Under the pieces are notes generated by a model. It was not told the origin of the DNA. It worked only from the letters and a program-made list of their open reading frames with translations, and searched no databases. The position numbers and the translations under genes were made by a program. A stretch of 64,000 nt of DNA from contig NZ_CP091913.1 in NCBI RefSeq assembly GCF_022063185.1, positions 3,349,501-3,413,500 of the forward strand, given 5' to 3'. Shown here piece by piece: positions 52,663 through 60,941 of the stretch; position 1 is the first letter of the stretch, and each line of letters starts with the position of its first letter. The stretch comes from Nostoc sp. UHCC 0870 (GTDB taxonomy: Bacteria; Cyanobacteriota; Cyanobacteriia; Cyanobacteriales; Nostocaceae).

Positions 52663-53226
52663 AGCCTTTCTCTTGATTAGTCTCACACCAGATGATATAG
52701 ACCGATAGTTTATCAAATTTTTTAATAGGGTGTCTCTTTCTCTCTGCTCAAAGTTAAATTAGTCAATTACCAAGCCCCGTTGGGGCGGGTGTAGGGGTGT
52801 AAGGGTGTAGGGGGAAGAAAGAGCAGCCAACCTAACCCTTGGGTTAAAAGCCATGTTCCTTGGGGCAACAGTGTTGGGTTCTTTTTCAATCCCCGTCCAA
52901 CACCTTCAACCCCTACACTCCTACACCCTTACACCCCTAATGAACCCACGCGGTAGATAGTTTTTTGCCTAGTGTCGATGATAAAAACAGCTTATAATTC
53001 ATCAGCAGAGTTTTATGAGCTATTTTTGCTAAATTCTTACCAAGATAGACCTATTCCGGGACTAGCATCAAAGCAGACTAGAGGCACAATATCCAACGCG
53101 TTGAAGTGGACTATTAGGTAAAATTCTATATTTATCTGCGGACAAAATTATTTACACTGCATCTATTAAGTCTTTTTAGTACACTCAGTTTTAAAGTTAA
53201 GGTAGCGTAACGGGTAGAAGTTGACT
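52663..53226. other. Spacer with inverted heptamer repeats between divergent genes
   Basis: The 560 bases hold the promoters of the WecG-type gene and of the response regulator. Between 52790 and 52940 lies a pair of inverted heptamer arrays. The rest is ordinary AT-rich DNA with no gene. Confidence 0.55.
52792..52939. repeat. Inverted pair of GGGTGTA heptamer arrays
   Basis: TAGGGGTGTAAGGGTGTAGG at 52792-52811 is the exact complement of 52920-52939. The arms are each a heptamer array of the same kind as at 2165-2206, here facing each other over ~110 bases. The transcript could fold into a long hairpin. Confidence 0.85.
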
Positions 53227-53946
53227 ATGAATAAAATTCGGATTGTGTTGATTGAAGATCATGACCTTACTCGTGTGGGTATTCGTATGGCTTTACTACA
53301 AAAGGAAGAAATTGAAATTGTCGGAGAAGCTGCCAATGCTGTCGAAGGGTTAAAAATGTTAAAAATGGTACAACCAGATATTGCTATTGTCGATATTGGA
53401 TTACCTGATAAAGATGGAATTGAACTGACACGGGAGTTCAAAGCCAGTGAGAATGGAGATCAGCTAGAAACAAAAGTATTAATTTTAACGCTTCAGGATA
53501 ATAAAGAAGCGGTGTTAGCGGCTTTTGCGGCTGGGGCTGATTCCTACTGTATGAAAGATATTAAGTTTGATAATTTGTTGGAAGCGGTGAGAGTCACTTA
53601 CGATGGCAACGCTTGGATCGATCCAGCGATCGCTCGCATTGTATTACAACAAGCACAACAAAATCCACATCAGCCCGACAATGTGGCAGCAGATCGCAAA
53701 TATCTTGGCTCACACCCAGATTCTCCAGAAAATCAAGAAAATCCTCAATCCTACGCCCTCACAGAAAGAGAATTAGAAGTCTTACAGTTAATTGTCGAGG
53801 GTTGTAGCAATGCACTCATTGCCGAACGTCTTTACATCACAATTGGGACTGTTAAAACTCACGTCCGCAATATTTTAAACAAACTATGCGCCGATGACCG
53901 CACCCAAGCAGCCGTCCGTGCCTTACGTTCTGGATTAGTAGGTTGA
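53227..53946 (+). CDS. NarL/FixJ-type response regulator
   Basis: The 239-residue protein (ATG 53227; TTG 53221 would add two) has a REC domain with the phosphorylation site Asp56 (IAIVDIGLPDKDG) and a C-terminal LuxR helix-turn-helix (YALTERELEVLQLIVEGCSNALIAERLYITIGTVKTHVRNILNKL). The linker of ~40 residues is Gln/Asn/Pro-rich. No histidine kinase lies next to it. The downstream gene is a REC-GAF-PP2C protein in the same direction. Confidence 0.92.
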   Translation: MNKIRIVLIEDHDLTRVGIRMALLQKEEIEIVGEAANAVEGLKMLKMVQPDIAIVDIGLPDKDGIELTREFKASENGDQLETKVLILTLQDNKEAVLAAFAAGADSYCMKDIKFDNLLEAVRVTYDGNAWIDPAIARIVLQQAQQNPHQPDNVAADRKYLGSHPDSPENQENPQSYALTERELEVLQLIVEGCSNALIAERLYITIGTVKTHVRNILNKLCADDRTQAAVRALRSGLVG

Positions 53947-54140
53947 ATTTAATCTCCTAATTTTCTAAAATTTCATCGTCTGAAAATTCAATATAAGCCT
54001 ACAGAACATCGAGAGTAAAGTTATACTCGTAAAAACAAATAATTTTGCTGGAAAAAACTGCTTTTTCAGTAAATTTTTAGGTGGACGAGATAAAAATTTT
54101 ACTATCTTGCCATATATTTACCTGCAAATAAAAGTCAAAT

Positions 54141-55814
54141 ATGACGCAAACCGAGGTAGAAAAACTTAAGCTCATGGTCGTAGACGATGAGCCAGATAAC
54201 TTAGATTTACTCTACCGCACTTTTAGGCGAGATTTTCAAGTATACAAAGCCAATAATGCCCGTGGCGCATTGGCAATTCTGGACAAAGAAGGAGAAATGG
54301 CGGTCATTATCTCCGACCAACGAATGCCAGAAATGAACGGTACGGAATTTCTCAGTCAAACAGTAGAGCGATTTCCTGACACCATTCGGATTTTACTGAC
54401 TGGTTTTACTGATGTCGAAGATTTGGTAGATGCCATTAACTCTGGTCAAGTCTTCAAGTACATCACCAAACCTTGGAATCCAGAACGGTTAAAAGTTCTA
54501 GTTGAGCAGGCTACTGAAACATATCGCGTAGTTAAAAAGCGTACTCAAGAGTTAAGTCGAGCTTTACGACGGGAATCTTTATTTAATGCCGTGACAACGG
54601 CTATTCGAGAGTCATTAGACTATGAGAGTATGCTGCAAAAGATTGTCGCTACAATCGGACAAACCTTTGACGCTACTTGTTGTCTACTTAAACCAGTAGA
54701 AGATGATCTTCTACTACCAGTCCAGTTTTCTTATCAAAATCCGGCATTCCATACTCCTGATAATGCTTTTGACCCCAGTCTTTTGATTGACAAGGTGCTA
54801 GCAACTCGTCAATGTCAAATTTCTCAAGAGATATATGAAGAAAAATCTTGTAACTACTTAGTTGTCCCCCTATCCTACCAGCAAGACCTGTTAGCAGTGC
54901 TGGCGTTATACCAATGGGGTCAAGACGAACCTTGGCATGATGAAGAAATCCAACTCATTACAGGTGTATCAGAACAAGCCGCTTTAGCTCTTTCCCAAGC
55001 TAAACTTTACCAATGTCTCCAAGAAAAGCAAGAGCAAATTAAAGCTGAGTTAGAAGTTGCTCGCCAAATTCAAAATAACCTGTTACGCCAAACTTTACCT
55101 GATATTAAAGGTGCAAAGTTACAAGCTTGCTGCTACCCAGCACGAGAAGTAGGCGGTGATTTTTTTGAAGTCTTTGTCCACCCCAAAGGAGACTTGTGGT
55201 TAGCTGTGGGAGATGTTTCTGGTAAGGGTGTACCAGCTGCTTTATTTATGGCTAGTGCTATTTCTGTATTGCGTCGGGAATTATCTCAGGAAACACCTGC
55301 TGATCCCAATGTAGTTCTACATAATCTCAATCATGCTTTATGCACTGACTTAATTAGCAACAATTGCTTCATTACTCTTGTCTTAGCGTGTTTTACCGCG
55401 AATACTAGAGATTTGGTGTATGCCAATGCTGGACATATCTATCCAATGGTTTGGTCAGACCAAGCCACAGGAGCAGAAGAACCAAACTATCTCAAAGTCC
55501 GAGGTATTCCTATAGGAATCTTACCGGAATGGCAAGCCCAGTCAGGTCGCCTAGTTCTCTCACCTGGAGACACATTACTGCTTGCTAGTGATGGAATTAC
55601 AGAAGCTATGGTATCAAATAAATTATTAGCACCCGCAAAAACCGTGGATGGCGTTCTATCAACAAGTCGTTCTATGCTGAAACAAGATGGTCTGTGGCAA
55701 ATATTACAAGACGAACCAAAACCACTGTCTCTAAACCATTTACTAGCTCGCATCCAGGCAGATAACCCCGTGCAAGAAGATGATCAAACTATACTATCTC
55801 TGGAGGTTTTGTAA
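54141..55814 (+). CDS. REC-GAF-PP2C phosphatase (RsbU/SpoIIE-type regulator)
   Basis: The 557-residue protein has an N-terminal receiver domain (phospho-acceptor Asp59 in IISDQRMPEMNG; LLTGFTDVEDL), a GAF-like region (residues ~150-300, DATCCLLKP...), a short coiled coil (EKQEQIKAELEVARQIQNNLL) and a C-terminal PP2C/SpoIIE phosphatase with EVGGDFFEVF, GDVSGKGVPAALFMA, DGITEA and DDQTILSL. It would dephosphorylate an anti-sigma-factor antagonist when activated by phosphorylation. The next gene, three bases later, encodes the matching anti-sigma-type kinase. Confidence 0.93.
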   Translation: MTQTEVEKLKLMVVDDEPDNLDLLYRTFRRDFQVYKANNARGALAILDKEGEMAVIISDQRMPEMNGTEFLSQTVERFPDTIRILLTGFTDVEDLVDAINSGQVFKYITKPWNPERLKVLVEQATETYRVVKKRTQELSRALRRESLFNAVTTAIRESLDYESMLQKIVATIGQTFDATCCLLKPVEDDLLLPVQFSYQNPAFHTPDNAFDPSLLIDKVLATRQCQISQEIYEEKSCNYLVVPLSYQQDLLAVLALYQWGQDEPWHDEEIQLITGVSEQAALALSQAKLYQCLQEKQEQIKAELEVARQIQNNLLRQTLPDIKGAKLQACCYPAREVGGDFFEVFVHPKGDLWLAVGDVSGKGVPAALFMASAISVLRRELSQETPADPNVVLHNLNHALCTDLISNNCFITLVLACFTANTRDLVYANAGHIYPMVWSDQATGAEEPNYLKVRGIPIGILPEWQAQSGRLVLSPGDTLLLASDGITEAMVSNKLLAPAKTVDGVLSTSRSMLKQDGLWQILQDEPKPLSLNHLLARIQADNPVQEDDQTILSLEVL

Positions 55815-55817
55815 GTA

Positions 55818-56246
55818 ATGAAAAGTGAGCTGCACGTACCAAGTGACTTAAATTATTTAAACATCGTTGAAAACTGGTTACTGGGATGTTTAAAAATCCA
55901 ATTGGGTGAATCTGTTGATTGGTCAAGACAGTCCAGTCGTTTGCGTCTAGCATTGGTCGAAGCCTACTCCAATGTAGTCCGTCATGCTCACAAGGAGCAA
56001 TCTAATATACCTATTTTGCTGCGTTTGGAACTAAAGGATCGAGATATTTCTCTAGAGGTTTGGGATCACGGTACTGGCTTTGATTTGTCTACTTATTTTC
56101 CACCTAATCCTGTAGACAAACAGGAAGGGGGTTATGGGTGGCTGATTATGAATCGTTTGATGGATAAAGTGGAATATGAGTTACAAGTTGATGGTGCTAA
56201 TTGTCTAAAACTAGAAGCTACCATCCCAGAACTCGCTAATAGTTAA
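55818..56246 (+). CDS. RsbW-type anti-sigma factor / serine kinase (ATPase)
   Basis: The 142-residue GHKL ATPase has the N box LALVEAYSNVVRHAH, G1 WDHGTGFDLS and G2 GGYGWLIMNRLMDKVEY. It corresponds to RsbW/SpoIIAB-like switch kinases that bind and phosphorylate an antagonist protein or hold a sigma factor. It is coupled to the PP2C gene by a three-base gap. No antagonist (STAS) gene is in the window, so the third partner is elsewhere. Confidence 0.92.
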   Translation: MKSELHVPSDLNYLNIVENWLLGCLKIQLGESVDWSRQSSRLRLALVEAYSNVVRHAHKEQSNIPILLRLELKDRDISLEVWDHGTGFDLSTYFPPNPVDKQEGGYGWLIMNRLMDKVEYELQVDGANCLKLEATIPELANS

Positions 56247-56248
56247 TA

Positions 56249-56276
56249 GGGATTGGGGATTGGGGATTGGGGATTG
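56249..56276. repeat. Heptamer repeat GGGGATT
   Basis: Four GGGGATT-type units begin two bases after the stop codon of the anti-sigma factor gene. Confidence 0.75.
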
Positions 56277-56517
56277 AGGGAAATATTTCCTGCTCCCACA
56301 GACCCTATTCCCAGCCCAAGTTATTATCTTTGAGGTGTTTTTAGTCCTAAGAGACTTTGTTGAGAAATATTAACTATTTTAATAACTTTTGCTAACTTTA
56401 TTTGATTTATAGCTATTACTTATTGGATACTTAGGTAATTAAGCTGGTATCGCGTTTATCAATTTCAACGTGAAGCAGTAGTGCAGTAGAAAGTTTTCCA
56501 AAATCAAAGCTAAAGTC

Positions 56518-56970
56518 ATGATTGCACCTATGGAAGCCTTATTTTGCTTATCACCACGCTACCGTCTTGATGATGAGTCACCTTGGTTAGAGGGGATTGA
56601 TCCTAGCCGCCATTACTGGCTAGCGGTGAATGGAAATAAGGATTTAATAGTCGCTTTGCCTGGGTTGATGGTGTCTTCTCTAAATGAACTGAAACAGGTG
56701 ATGCGTCAGTTTCGCGCTCTCCAACCAGGGGAAAAAATGACTTTAGCTAGGGCAGCAAGTGGTTGTATGATTCACTGTGTTGGGATTAATTGCTATGCCC
56801 TGGAAACTGAAATGAATGGCCGTCTTGTTTGGCATCTATTTGATCAAGAGGCTCTAGATAGTTTGTTGATGACAGCACACCCAGATTGGCAATGTGCGCC
56901 ATCAGATGTTGAGTTGGGCAGAAAATTATTGATGCGTTCTCTGCAATCAGCTATTGTTAACCCTAAATAG
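56518..56970 (+). CDS. Hypothetical protein
   Basis: The 150-residue protein has no motif I recognise. It starts MIAPMEALFCLSPRYRLDDESPWLEGIDPSRHYWLAVNG and has a pair of beta-like stretches (HCVGINCYALETEMNGRLVWHLF) and a helical end. It is probably a cytoplasmic globular protein. It is convergent with the CTDH gene, with four bases between the ends. Confidence 0.6.
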   Translation: MIAPMEALFCLSPRYRLDDESPWLEGIDPSRHYWLAVNGNKDLIVALPGLMVSSLNELKQVMRQFRALQPGEKMTLARAASGCMIHCVGINCYALETEMNGRLVWHLFDQEALDSLLMTAHPDWQCAPSDVELGRKLLMRSLQSAIVNPK

Positions 56971-56974
56971 AAAG

Positions 56975-57403
56975 CTATTTTTCAGGACGCAAAGCCAGTA
57001 ATTCTTGAGGCGATGCGAGAAGTTTGATATGAGTTTCGAGGATTTGTCGTTGCTGGTTGAGGCTAAATAACCATAGGACGTTGACGCTACACCAAGAGGT
57101 CTGTGTTCTGCCCCTAACTTGTATTTGGATACGACCATTTTCTAAGGTTTCGGCTATTCCCTGGTGAGGGTCAGCTTTGATATCTTGGGCTTCTTGTTGT
57201 AGATAACGAGCGATCGCATCTGTCCCCACAATACCAGATTCAAACGGCGGATACATCACACCCTCGGCTGCAAATAAAGCCGCCGTGGCTGTAAAGTTTC
57301 CAGCGTTTAAAGTTGTGAAATACTCTATGATTGTAGACTCTGTAATTCCTGGAATCTCAGGTACAGTGCTTGCTGTAGGAGATGAATATTCAGCAGCTTT
57401 CAT
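56975..57403 (-). CDS. OCP C-terminal domain homolog (CTDH), NTF2-like
   Basis: The 142-residue protein has the NTF2/SnoaL-like fold seen as the C-terminal half of the orange carotenoid protein: STIIEYFTTLNAGNFTATAALFAAEGVMYPPFESGIVG, AIARYLQQEAQDI, IQVRGRTQTSWCSVNVLWLFSL. In Anabaena such homologs take up carotenoid from membranes and deliver it to HCP. Cys105 in TSWCSVN is the likely counterpart of the Cys that controls dimerisation in a characterised homolog. Transcribed from the same strand as the HCP gene, 171 bases behind it. Confidence 0.9.
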   Translation of the reverse strand: MKAAEYSSPTASTVPEIPGITESTIIEYFTTLNAGNFTATAALFAAEGVMYPPFESGIVGTDAIARYLQQEAQDIKADPHQGIAETLENGRIQIQVRGRTQTSWCSVNVLWLFSLNQQRQILETHIKLLASPQELLALRPEK

Positions 57404-57518
57404 AAAAATTACCTAAAATAGCGATCGCTGAACATTAATTAAAATAAAAAAGCAGATATAAAAAAAGCTGCTATTGGCGTGTATTAGTAAGCAAATAAAT
57501 CTCACCTGAGAAAGAGTT

Positions 57519-57544
57519 TGTTCCCAAGCTGTTACTTGGGAACA
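57519..57544 (-). other. Hairpin between the HCP and CTDH genes
   Basis: TGTTCCCAAG and CTTGGGAACA form a perfect 10-bp stem with a 6-base loop, 30 bases behind the HCP stop codon. No T-run follows on the minus strand. It could partly end transcription or stabilise the HCP message, keeping the two gene products at different levels. Confidence 0.55.
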
Positions 57545-57574
57545 TTGACTGGTGTGACATTGAGGTTGGAAAGA

Positions 57575-58090
57575 TTAAGCTAAGGGGTCAAAACCCATAT
57601 CAGCCACGACTCTACGTAAAATTGTGATTTGTTGACCAAAGTCTAACTGTTTGAGTGCTTCTAATACTTGAGAGCCATCACGGGAGATTTGATAGTCTGT
57701 AGGGACAGGGACAACAAAACCTTTCACCATCAATTCTGATAGTTCATACCAGAAAGCTAGCTTGGTATTGGCACTAAGAATCCCGTAGGAGCGAGTAAAT
57801 TGAGTATTTTTCTTGGCTACTAAGTCACGCATTACCTGCAATTGCTCTGGATGAGACATTTGCTTGATTTGATTGAGCAGACCTTCGGCTAATTGTAACC
57901 GAGCCGCACCTGTCGCAGCCGGTGTAATGGAACGACCCATTTCTGTGTAGGCGTACCATAGCACGGCTAATTGATCGTCTACGCTCAGGCTTTGAAATAC
58001 GGTAGTAGTAGAAGTAACAGCATCAGCTTGGATGCTGGGATTGAATGCTTGAGAGAAACGGGTGGAAGCGGAATCAGAAGTGAATGTCAT
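57575..58090 (-). CDS. Helical carotenoid protein (OCP N-terminal domain homolog)
   Basis: The 171-residue all-helical protein equals the N-terminal domain of the orange carotenoid protein: VFQSLSVDDQLAVLWYAYTEMGRSITPAATGAARLQLAEGLLNQIKQM, and TKLAFWYELSELMVKG. Both Trp segments that hold the carotenoid are present. Such HCPs quench singlet oxygen or, in one clade, the phycobilisome. With the CTDH gene it forms a two-piece version of OCP. In Nostoc PCC 7120 an HCP gene of this type also neighbours CTDH. Confidence 0.93.
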   Translation of the reverse strand: MTFTSDSASTRFSQAFNPSIQADAVTSTTTVFQSLSVDDQLAVLWYAYTEMGRSITPAATGAARLQLAEGLLNQIKQMSHPEQLQVMRDLVAKKNTQFTRSYGILSANTKLAFWYELSELMVKGFVVPVPTDYQISRDGSQVLEALKQLDFGQQITILRRVVADMGFDPLA

Positions 58091-58306
58091 GATTGCACCA
58101 CAGTCGATGGGTTTAAGTACACTGCGAATCAGTGGGAGGCTCGCATCACTCTGGTAGCTTTACCTCTTGGTTCACATTTTGCATTATTTATTTACAAATC
58201 GCCAATAAAATTTACAAATGATGTCAGTAAGAAATATTGAACCCAACGCTTGACTGAGTTAGGTATAATCGATAAGCCGCAGTTTTGGCAAATTTTGGTT
58301 AGAGAA

Positions 58307-59281
58307 ATGAACTACTGTTCCGTAGTTAGCAGCAGTGTGGTAAAGGAAAAAGCCCAAGAGCTAGGTTTTCATAAAGTTGGCATTGCTGCTGTAGATAGGG
58401 GTAATCATACAGAAGCCGAGAGGCTGCAAGCATGGATCAAAATGGGTTATCACGCTGATATGGAGTGGATGAATAACCCAAAGCGTCAGGAGATTAACTT
58501 AATCATGCCAGAAGCGCGATCGCTTGTTTGTGTGGCACTTAATTACTACACCCCACACCAACGTCCAGAAGGGGAAGAGTACGCCAAAATCTCCCGTTAT
58601 GGCTGGGGGAGAGACTATCACAAGGTAATGCACAAGAAACTCAAAGCCTTAACTACTTGGTTACAATCCCTAGAGCCAGGGGTGCAAGCTCGTTACTATG
58701 CAGATACTGGCCCTATCCAAGATAAAGTTTGGGCGCAACGAGCTGGGATTGGTTGGATTGCCAAAAACGGGAATGTGATCACTAGAGAGTATGGTTCTTG
58801 GGTATTTTTGGGTGAAGTATTGACAAATTTGGAACTAGAAAGCGATCGCCCCCACACAGAACATTGCGGTAGTTGTACACGTTGTTTAGCCGCTTGTCCT
58901 ACCGGGGCAATTACCCAGCCATTTGTAGTAGATGCTAATCGCTGCATAGCTTATCATACCATTGAGAATCGGGCAGAAAAATTACCAGAGGCGATCGCAC
59001 CCCATATGCAAGGTTGGGTAGCTGGTTGCGACATATGTCAAGATGTTTGTCCTTGGAATCAGCGTTTTGCTCAAGACACGGATGTGGTAGATTTTCAGCC
59101 CTATCCTGAAAATATTGCTCCAAAGCTGATAGAATTAGCGCAAATCTCAAATGAGGAGTGGGAAAGAAGATTTCCGGCATCAGCGTTGCGGCGGATTAAG
59201 CCAGAAATGTTAAAACGGAATGCCCGTGCTAATCTTGACGCATCTAGGCAATGTAATGACACAGAAAGTAATTATCTTTGA
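58307..59281 (+). CDS. queG: Epoxyqueuosine reductase
   Basis: The protein (324 residues from ATG 58307; a TTG at 58250 would add 19) carries out the last step of queuosine synthesis in tRNA, reducing epoxyqueuosine with a cobalamin and two 4Fe-4S clusters. It shows LGFHKVGIAAVD, the VGKTR-like TGPIQDKVWAQRAGIGWIAKNGNVI region and the ferredoxin motifs CGSCTRCLAACPTGAI and CDICQDVCPWN. The end overlaps the next gene by 26 bases. Confidence 0.95.
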   Translation: MNYCSVVSSSVVKEKAQELGFHKVGIAAVDRGNHTEAERLQAWIKMGYHADMEWMNNPKRQEINLIMPEARSLVCVALNYYTPHQRPEGEEYAKISRYGWGRDYHKVMHKKLKALTTWLQSLEPGVQARYYADTGPIQDKVWAQRAGIGWIAKNGNVITREYGSWVFLGEVLTNLELESDRPHTEHCGSCTRCLAACPTGAITQPFVVDANRCIAYHTIENRAEKLPEAIAPHMQGWVAGCDICQDVCPWNQRFAQDTDVVDFQPYPENIAPKLIELAQISNEEWERRFPASALRRIKPEMLKRNARANLDASRQCNDTESNYL

Positions 59282-59891
59282 TTTTGATGGCACAATTGCA
59301 GATACTGTAGATGCACTTGTAAGTATTGCCAATCGTTTAGCGGTAGAGTTTGGTTATATCCAAATTACACCAGAACAATTCACCCTCCTCAGAAATTTCT
59401 CATCGAGAGAAATTATTAAATATTCAGGAATTTCTCTGTTTAAAATACCTTTTTTAGTCAAAAAGGTAAAAGCTGAATTAAAAAATAAAATCCAGGGATT
59501 GAAACCAATTCCTGGCATGAAAGAATCATTATTAGAACTAAAAAATCATGGTTATCAGCTAGGGATTATTACATCCAACTCCAAAGATAACGTTACAGCT
59601 TTTTTGTCAATTAATGAATTAGATAATTTATTTGAATTTATCTATTCAGGAGTGACAATTTTCGGCAAAACCACCATTATTAATAATGTTCTTAAGCAAA
59701 AACAACTCAAGCCGCAAACAGTTATTTATGTAGGTGATGAAACTAGAGATATTGAAGCATCAAAGAAAGCTAATATTAAAGTAGTTGCCGTCACCTGGGG
59801 ATTTAATTCTCCTGAAATACTAGCTAAACAAAATCCTGATTTTTTAATTCACCAACCTAGTGAATTGCTGCAAGTCATACAAAATTGTTAG
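59256..59891 (+). CDS. HAD-family phosphatase (phosphoglycolate phosphatase-like)
   Basis: The protein (211 residues from ATG 59256; 12 codons are open upstream) has all HAD motifs: VIIFDFDGTIADT, IITSNSKDN, TIFGKTTIINNVLKQ (Lys) and VIYVGDETRDIEASKKANIKVVAVTWGF. The alpha-helical cap after motif 1 is of the C1 type. Substrate is unknown. It overlaps the queG end by 26 bases, so it is translated with it. Confidence 0.9.
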   Translation: MTQKVIIFDFDGTIADTVDALVSIANRLAVEFGYIQITPEQFTLLRNFSSREIIKYSGISLFKIPFLVKKVKAELKNKIQGLKPIPGMKESLLELKNHGYQLGIITSNSKDNVTAFLSINELDNLFEFIYSGVTIFGKTTIINNVLKQKQLKPQTVIYVGDETRDIEASKKANIKVVAVTWGFNSPEILAKQNPDFLIHQPSELLQVIQNC

Positions 59892-59930
59892 ATGTAGTGA
59901 ATGTAAATATATTGTAATTTCGTTTGTAGT

Positions 59931-59950
59931 AAGGGCTTTAGCCCTTTTTT
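59931..59950 (+). terminator. Terminator of queG and the HAD gene
   Basis: AAGGGCT (59931-59937) and AGCCCTT (59940-59946) form a 7-bp stem with a 2-base loop, followed by four T. It lies 40 bases behind the HAD stop codon. Confidence 0.75.
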
Positions 59951-59959
59951 GATGACTAA

Positions 59960-60180
59960 AGTCCTTTCTGCGTTCTCTCCGTTCCCTGCGGGACGCTGCG
60001 CGAACGCGGAGCGTGTCGTAGACAGACGCTCTTGCTAGCTTGCTTCCCTGGAGGGGTACACTACAAATATTTGATTAGACATCTCCAGAAATTAAATATG
60101 CGTTTTTCAGAAACCTTGTAGAGACGTTCCGTGGAACGTCTCTACATTTTTGGAGATGTCTATTATTTACACCCACCTAA
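59960..60180. repeat. Dispersed repeats and a nested MITE-like palindrome
   Basis: The segment 59975-60035 holds a GCGCGAACGCGGAGCG repeat of the type seen at 4061. Then TAGACATCTCCA (60076-60087) is the exact complement of TGGAGATGTCTA (60151-60162). Inside that pair lies a 28-base palindrome (60118-60145, two 13-bp arms of the GTAGAGACGTTCC type). The GTAGAGACG core recurs at 33952. Confidence 0.75.
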
Positions 60181-60194
60181 TAAATGAATAATGA

Positions 60195-60542
60195 CTATTT
60201 TTTAGGTTGACCTTTTTGCAGGGCTTTTTGGACTAAATCGTCACTGACTGTAGTTACAGCCTCATTCTTTGAAGCTCCTACTTCCTTCGCTAATTCTAAG
60301 TAATCATCAGGATTACCAGTGGATTGAATTTCTGTTTTTGTTGGTTCAGGTTCAAATTTCTCATCTTCAGGTGTCGTATCTGCTTCCACAACAACACCTT
60401 GACTCAATTGCTGTGCGGCTGCATAGTCAGCGTCAAAATTAACCTCTGGTGCTTTTGTATCACCACTAGCTATACTTTCAGCAACTAGTTGTGCATCATG
60501 GGTAGGAGCTTCACTAGGATTGGGCTTAACTTCATCAGTCAT
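60195..60542 (-). CDS. Acidic, Glu/Pro-rich protein of unknown function
   Basis: The 115-residue protein (ATG 60542 with an AAGG-type Shine-Dalgarno; GTG 60551 is possible) is acidic in its first 80 residues and has a Lys-Gly-Gln-Pro-Lys-Lys end. No domain is known to me and it is probably largely disordered. It stands alone. Confidence 0.55.
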   Translation of the reverse strand: MTDEVKPNPSEAPTHDAQLVAESIASGDTKAPEVNFDADYAAAQQLSQGVVVEADTTPEDEKFEPEPTKTEIQSTGNPDDYLELAKEVGASKNEAVTTVSDDLVQKALQKGQPKK

Positions 60543-60941
60543 AACTAACACCTTAAGTAATTTTTTTATTGCTGGGGTGATTGTAACAACTGAGTTAGCC
60601 AGTTTTTAACACTCTTGGGAAAGATTTATACCTCTATTAAAAGGTAGATAAAACCAATTCGCAATGGACTAACGTCCCGCTCCGCTAACGCAATTCGCAA
60701 TAAATATGGCAATTACTGCGCGTAGAGGGTGTTTGAAAAGTTTCAGTAGGTATAAAAATGTCATTCTGACTGGAGCGGAGCGTAAGGAAGAATCTAGGCT
60801 TTGTGGCACATACCGAGATGTTTCATTCCGCTACGCTGCATTCAACATGACAAAGAAACAGACTTTTCAAACTTCCTCTTAACCAATGTGAATGAGTAAG
60901 GAGTGATATTTACTCCTTACTCAATTTAGCTACCTGGAAAA
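60543..60941. other. Spacer with dispersed repeats between chlB and the acidic protein gene
   Basis: The 400 bases include GTCCCGCTCCGCTAACGCAATT (60683-60704), a partial copy of the repeat at 4008-4030, and a stretch 60755-60850 with GGAGCGGAGCGTAAG and an inverted CCGCTACGC-type partner. No gene is visible. Confidence 0.55.

Noticed and set aside
53259..53441. Short antisense frame in the response regulator gene
   Set aside because: Shadow frame with no independent support.
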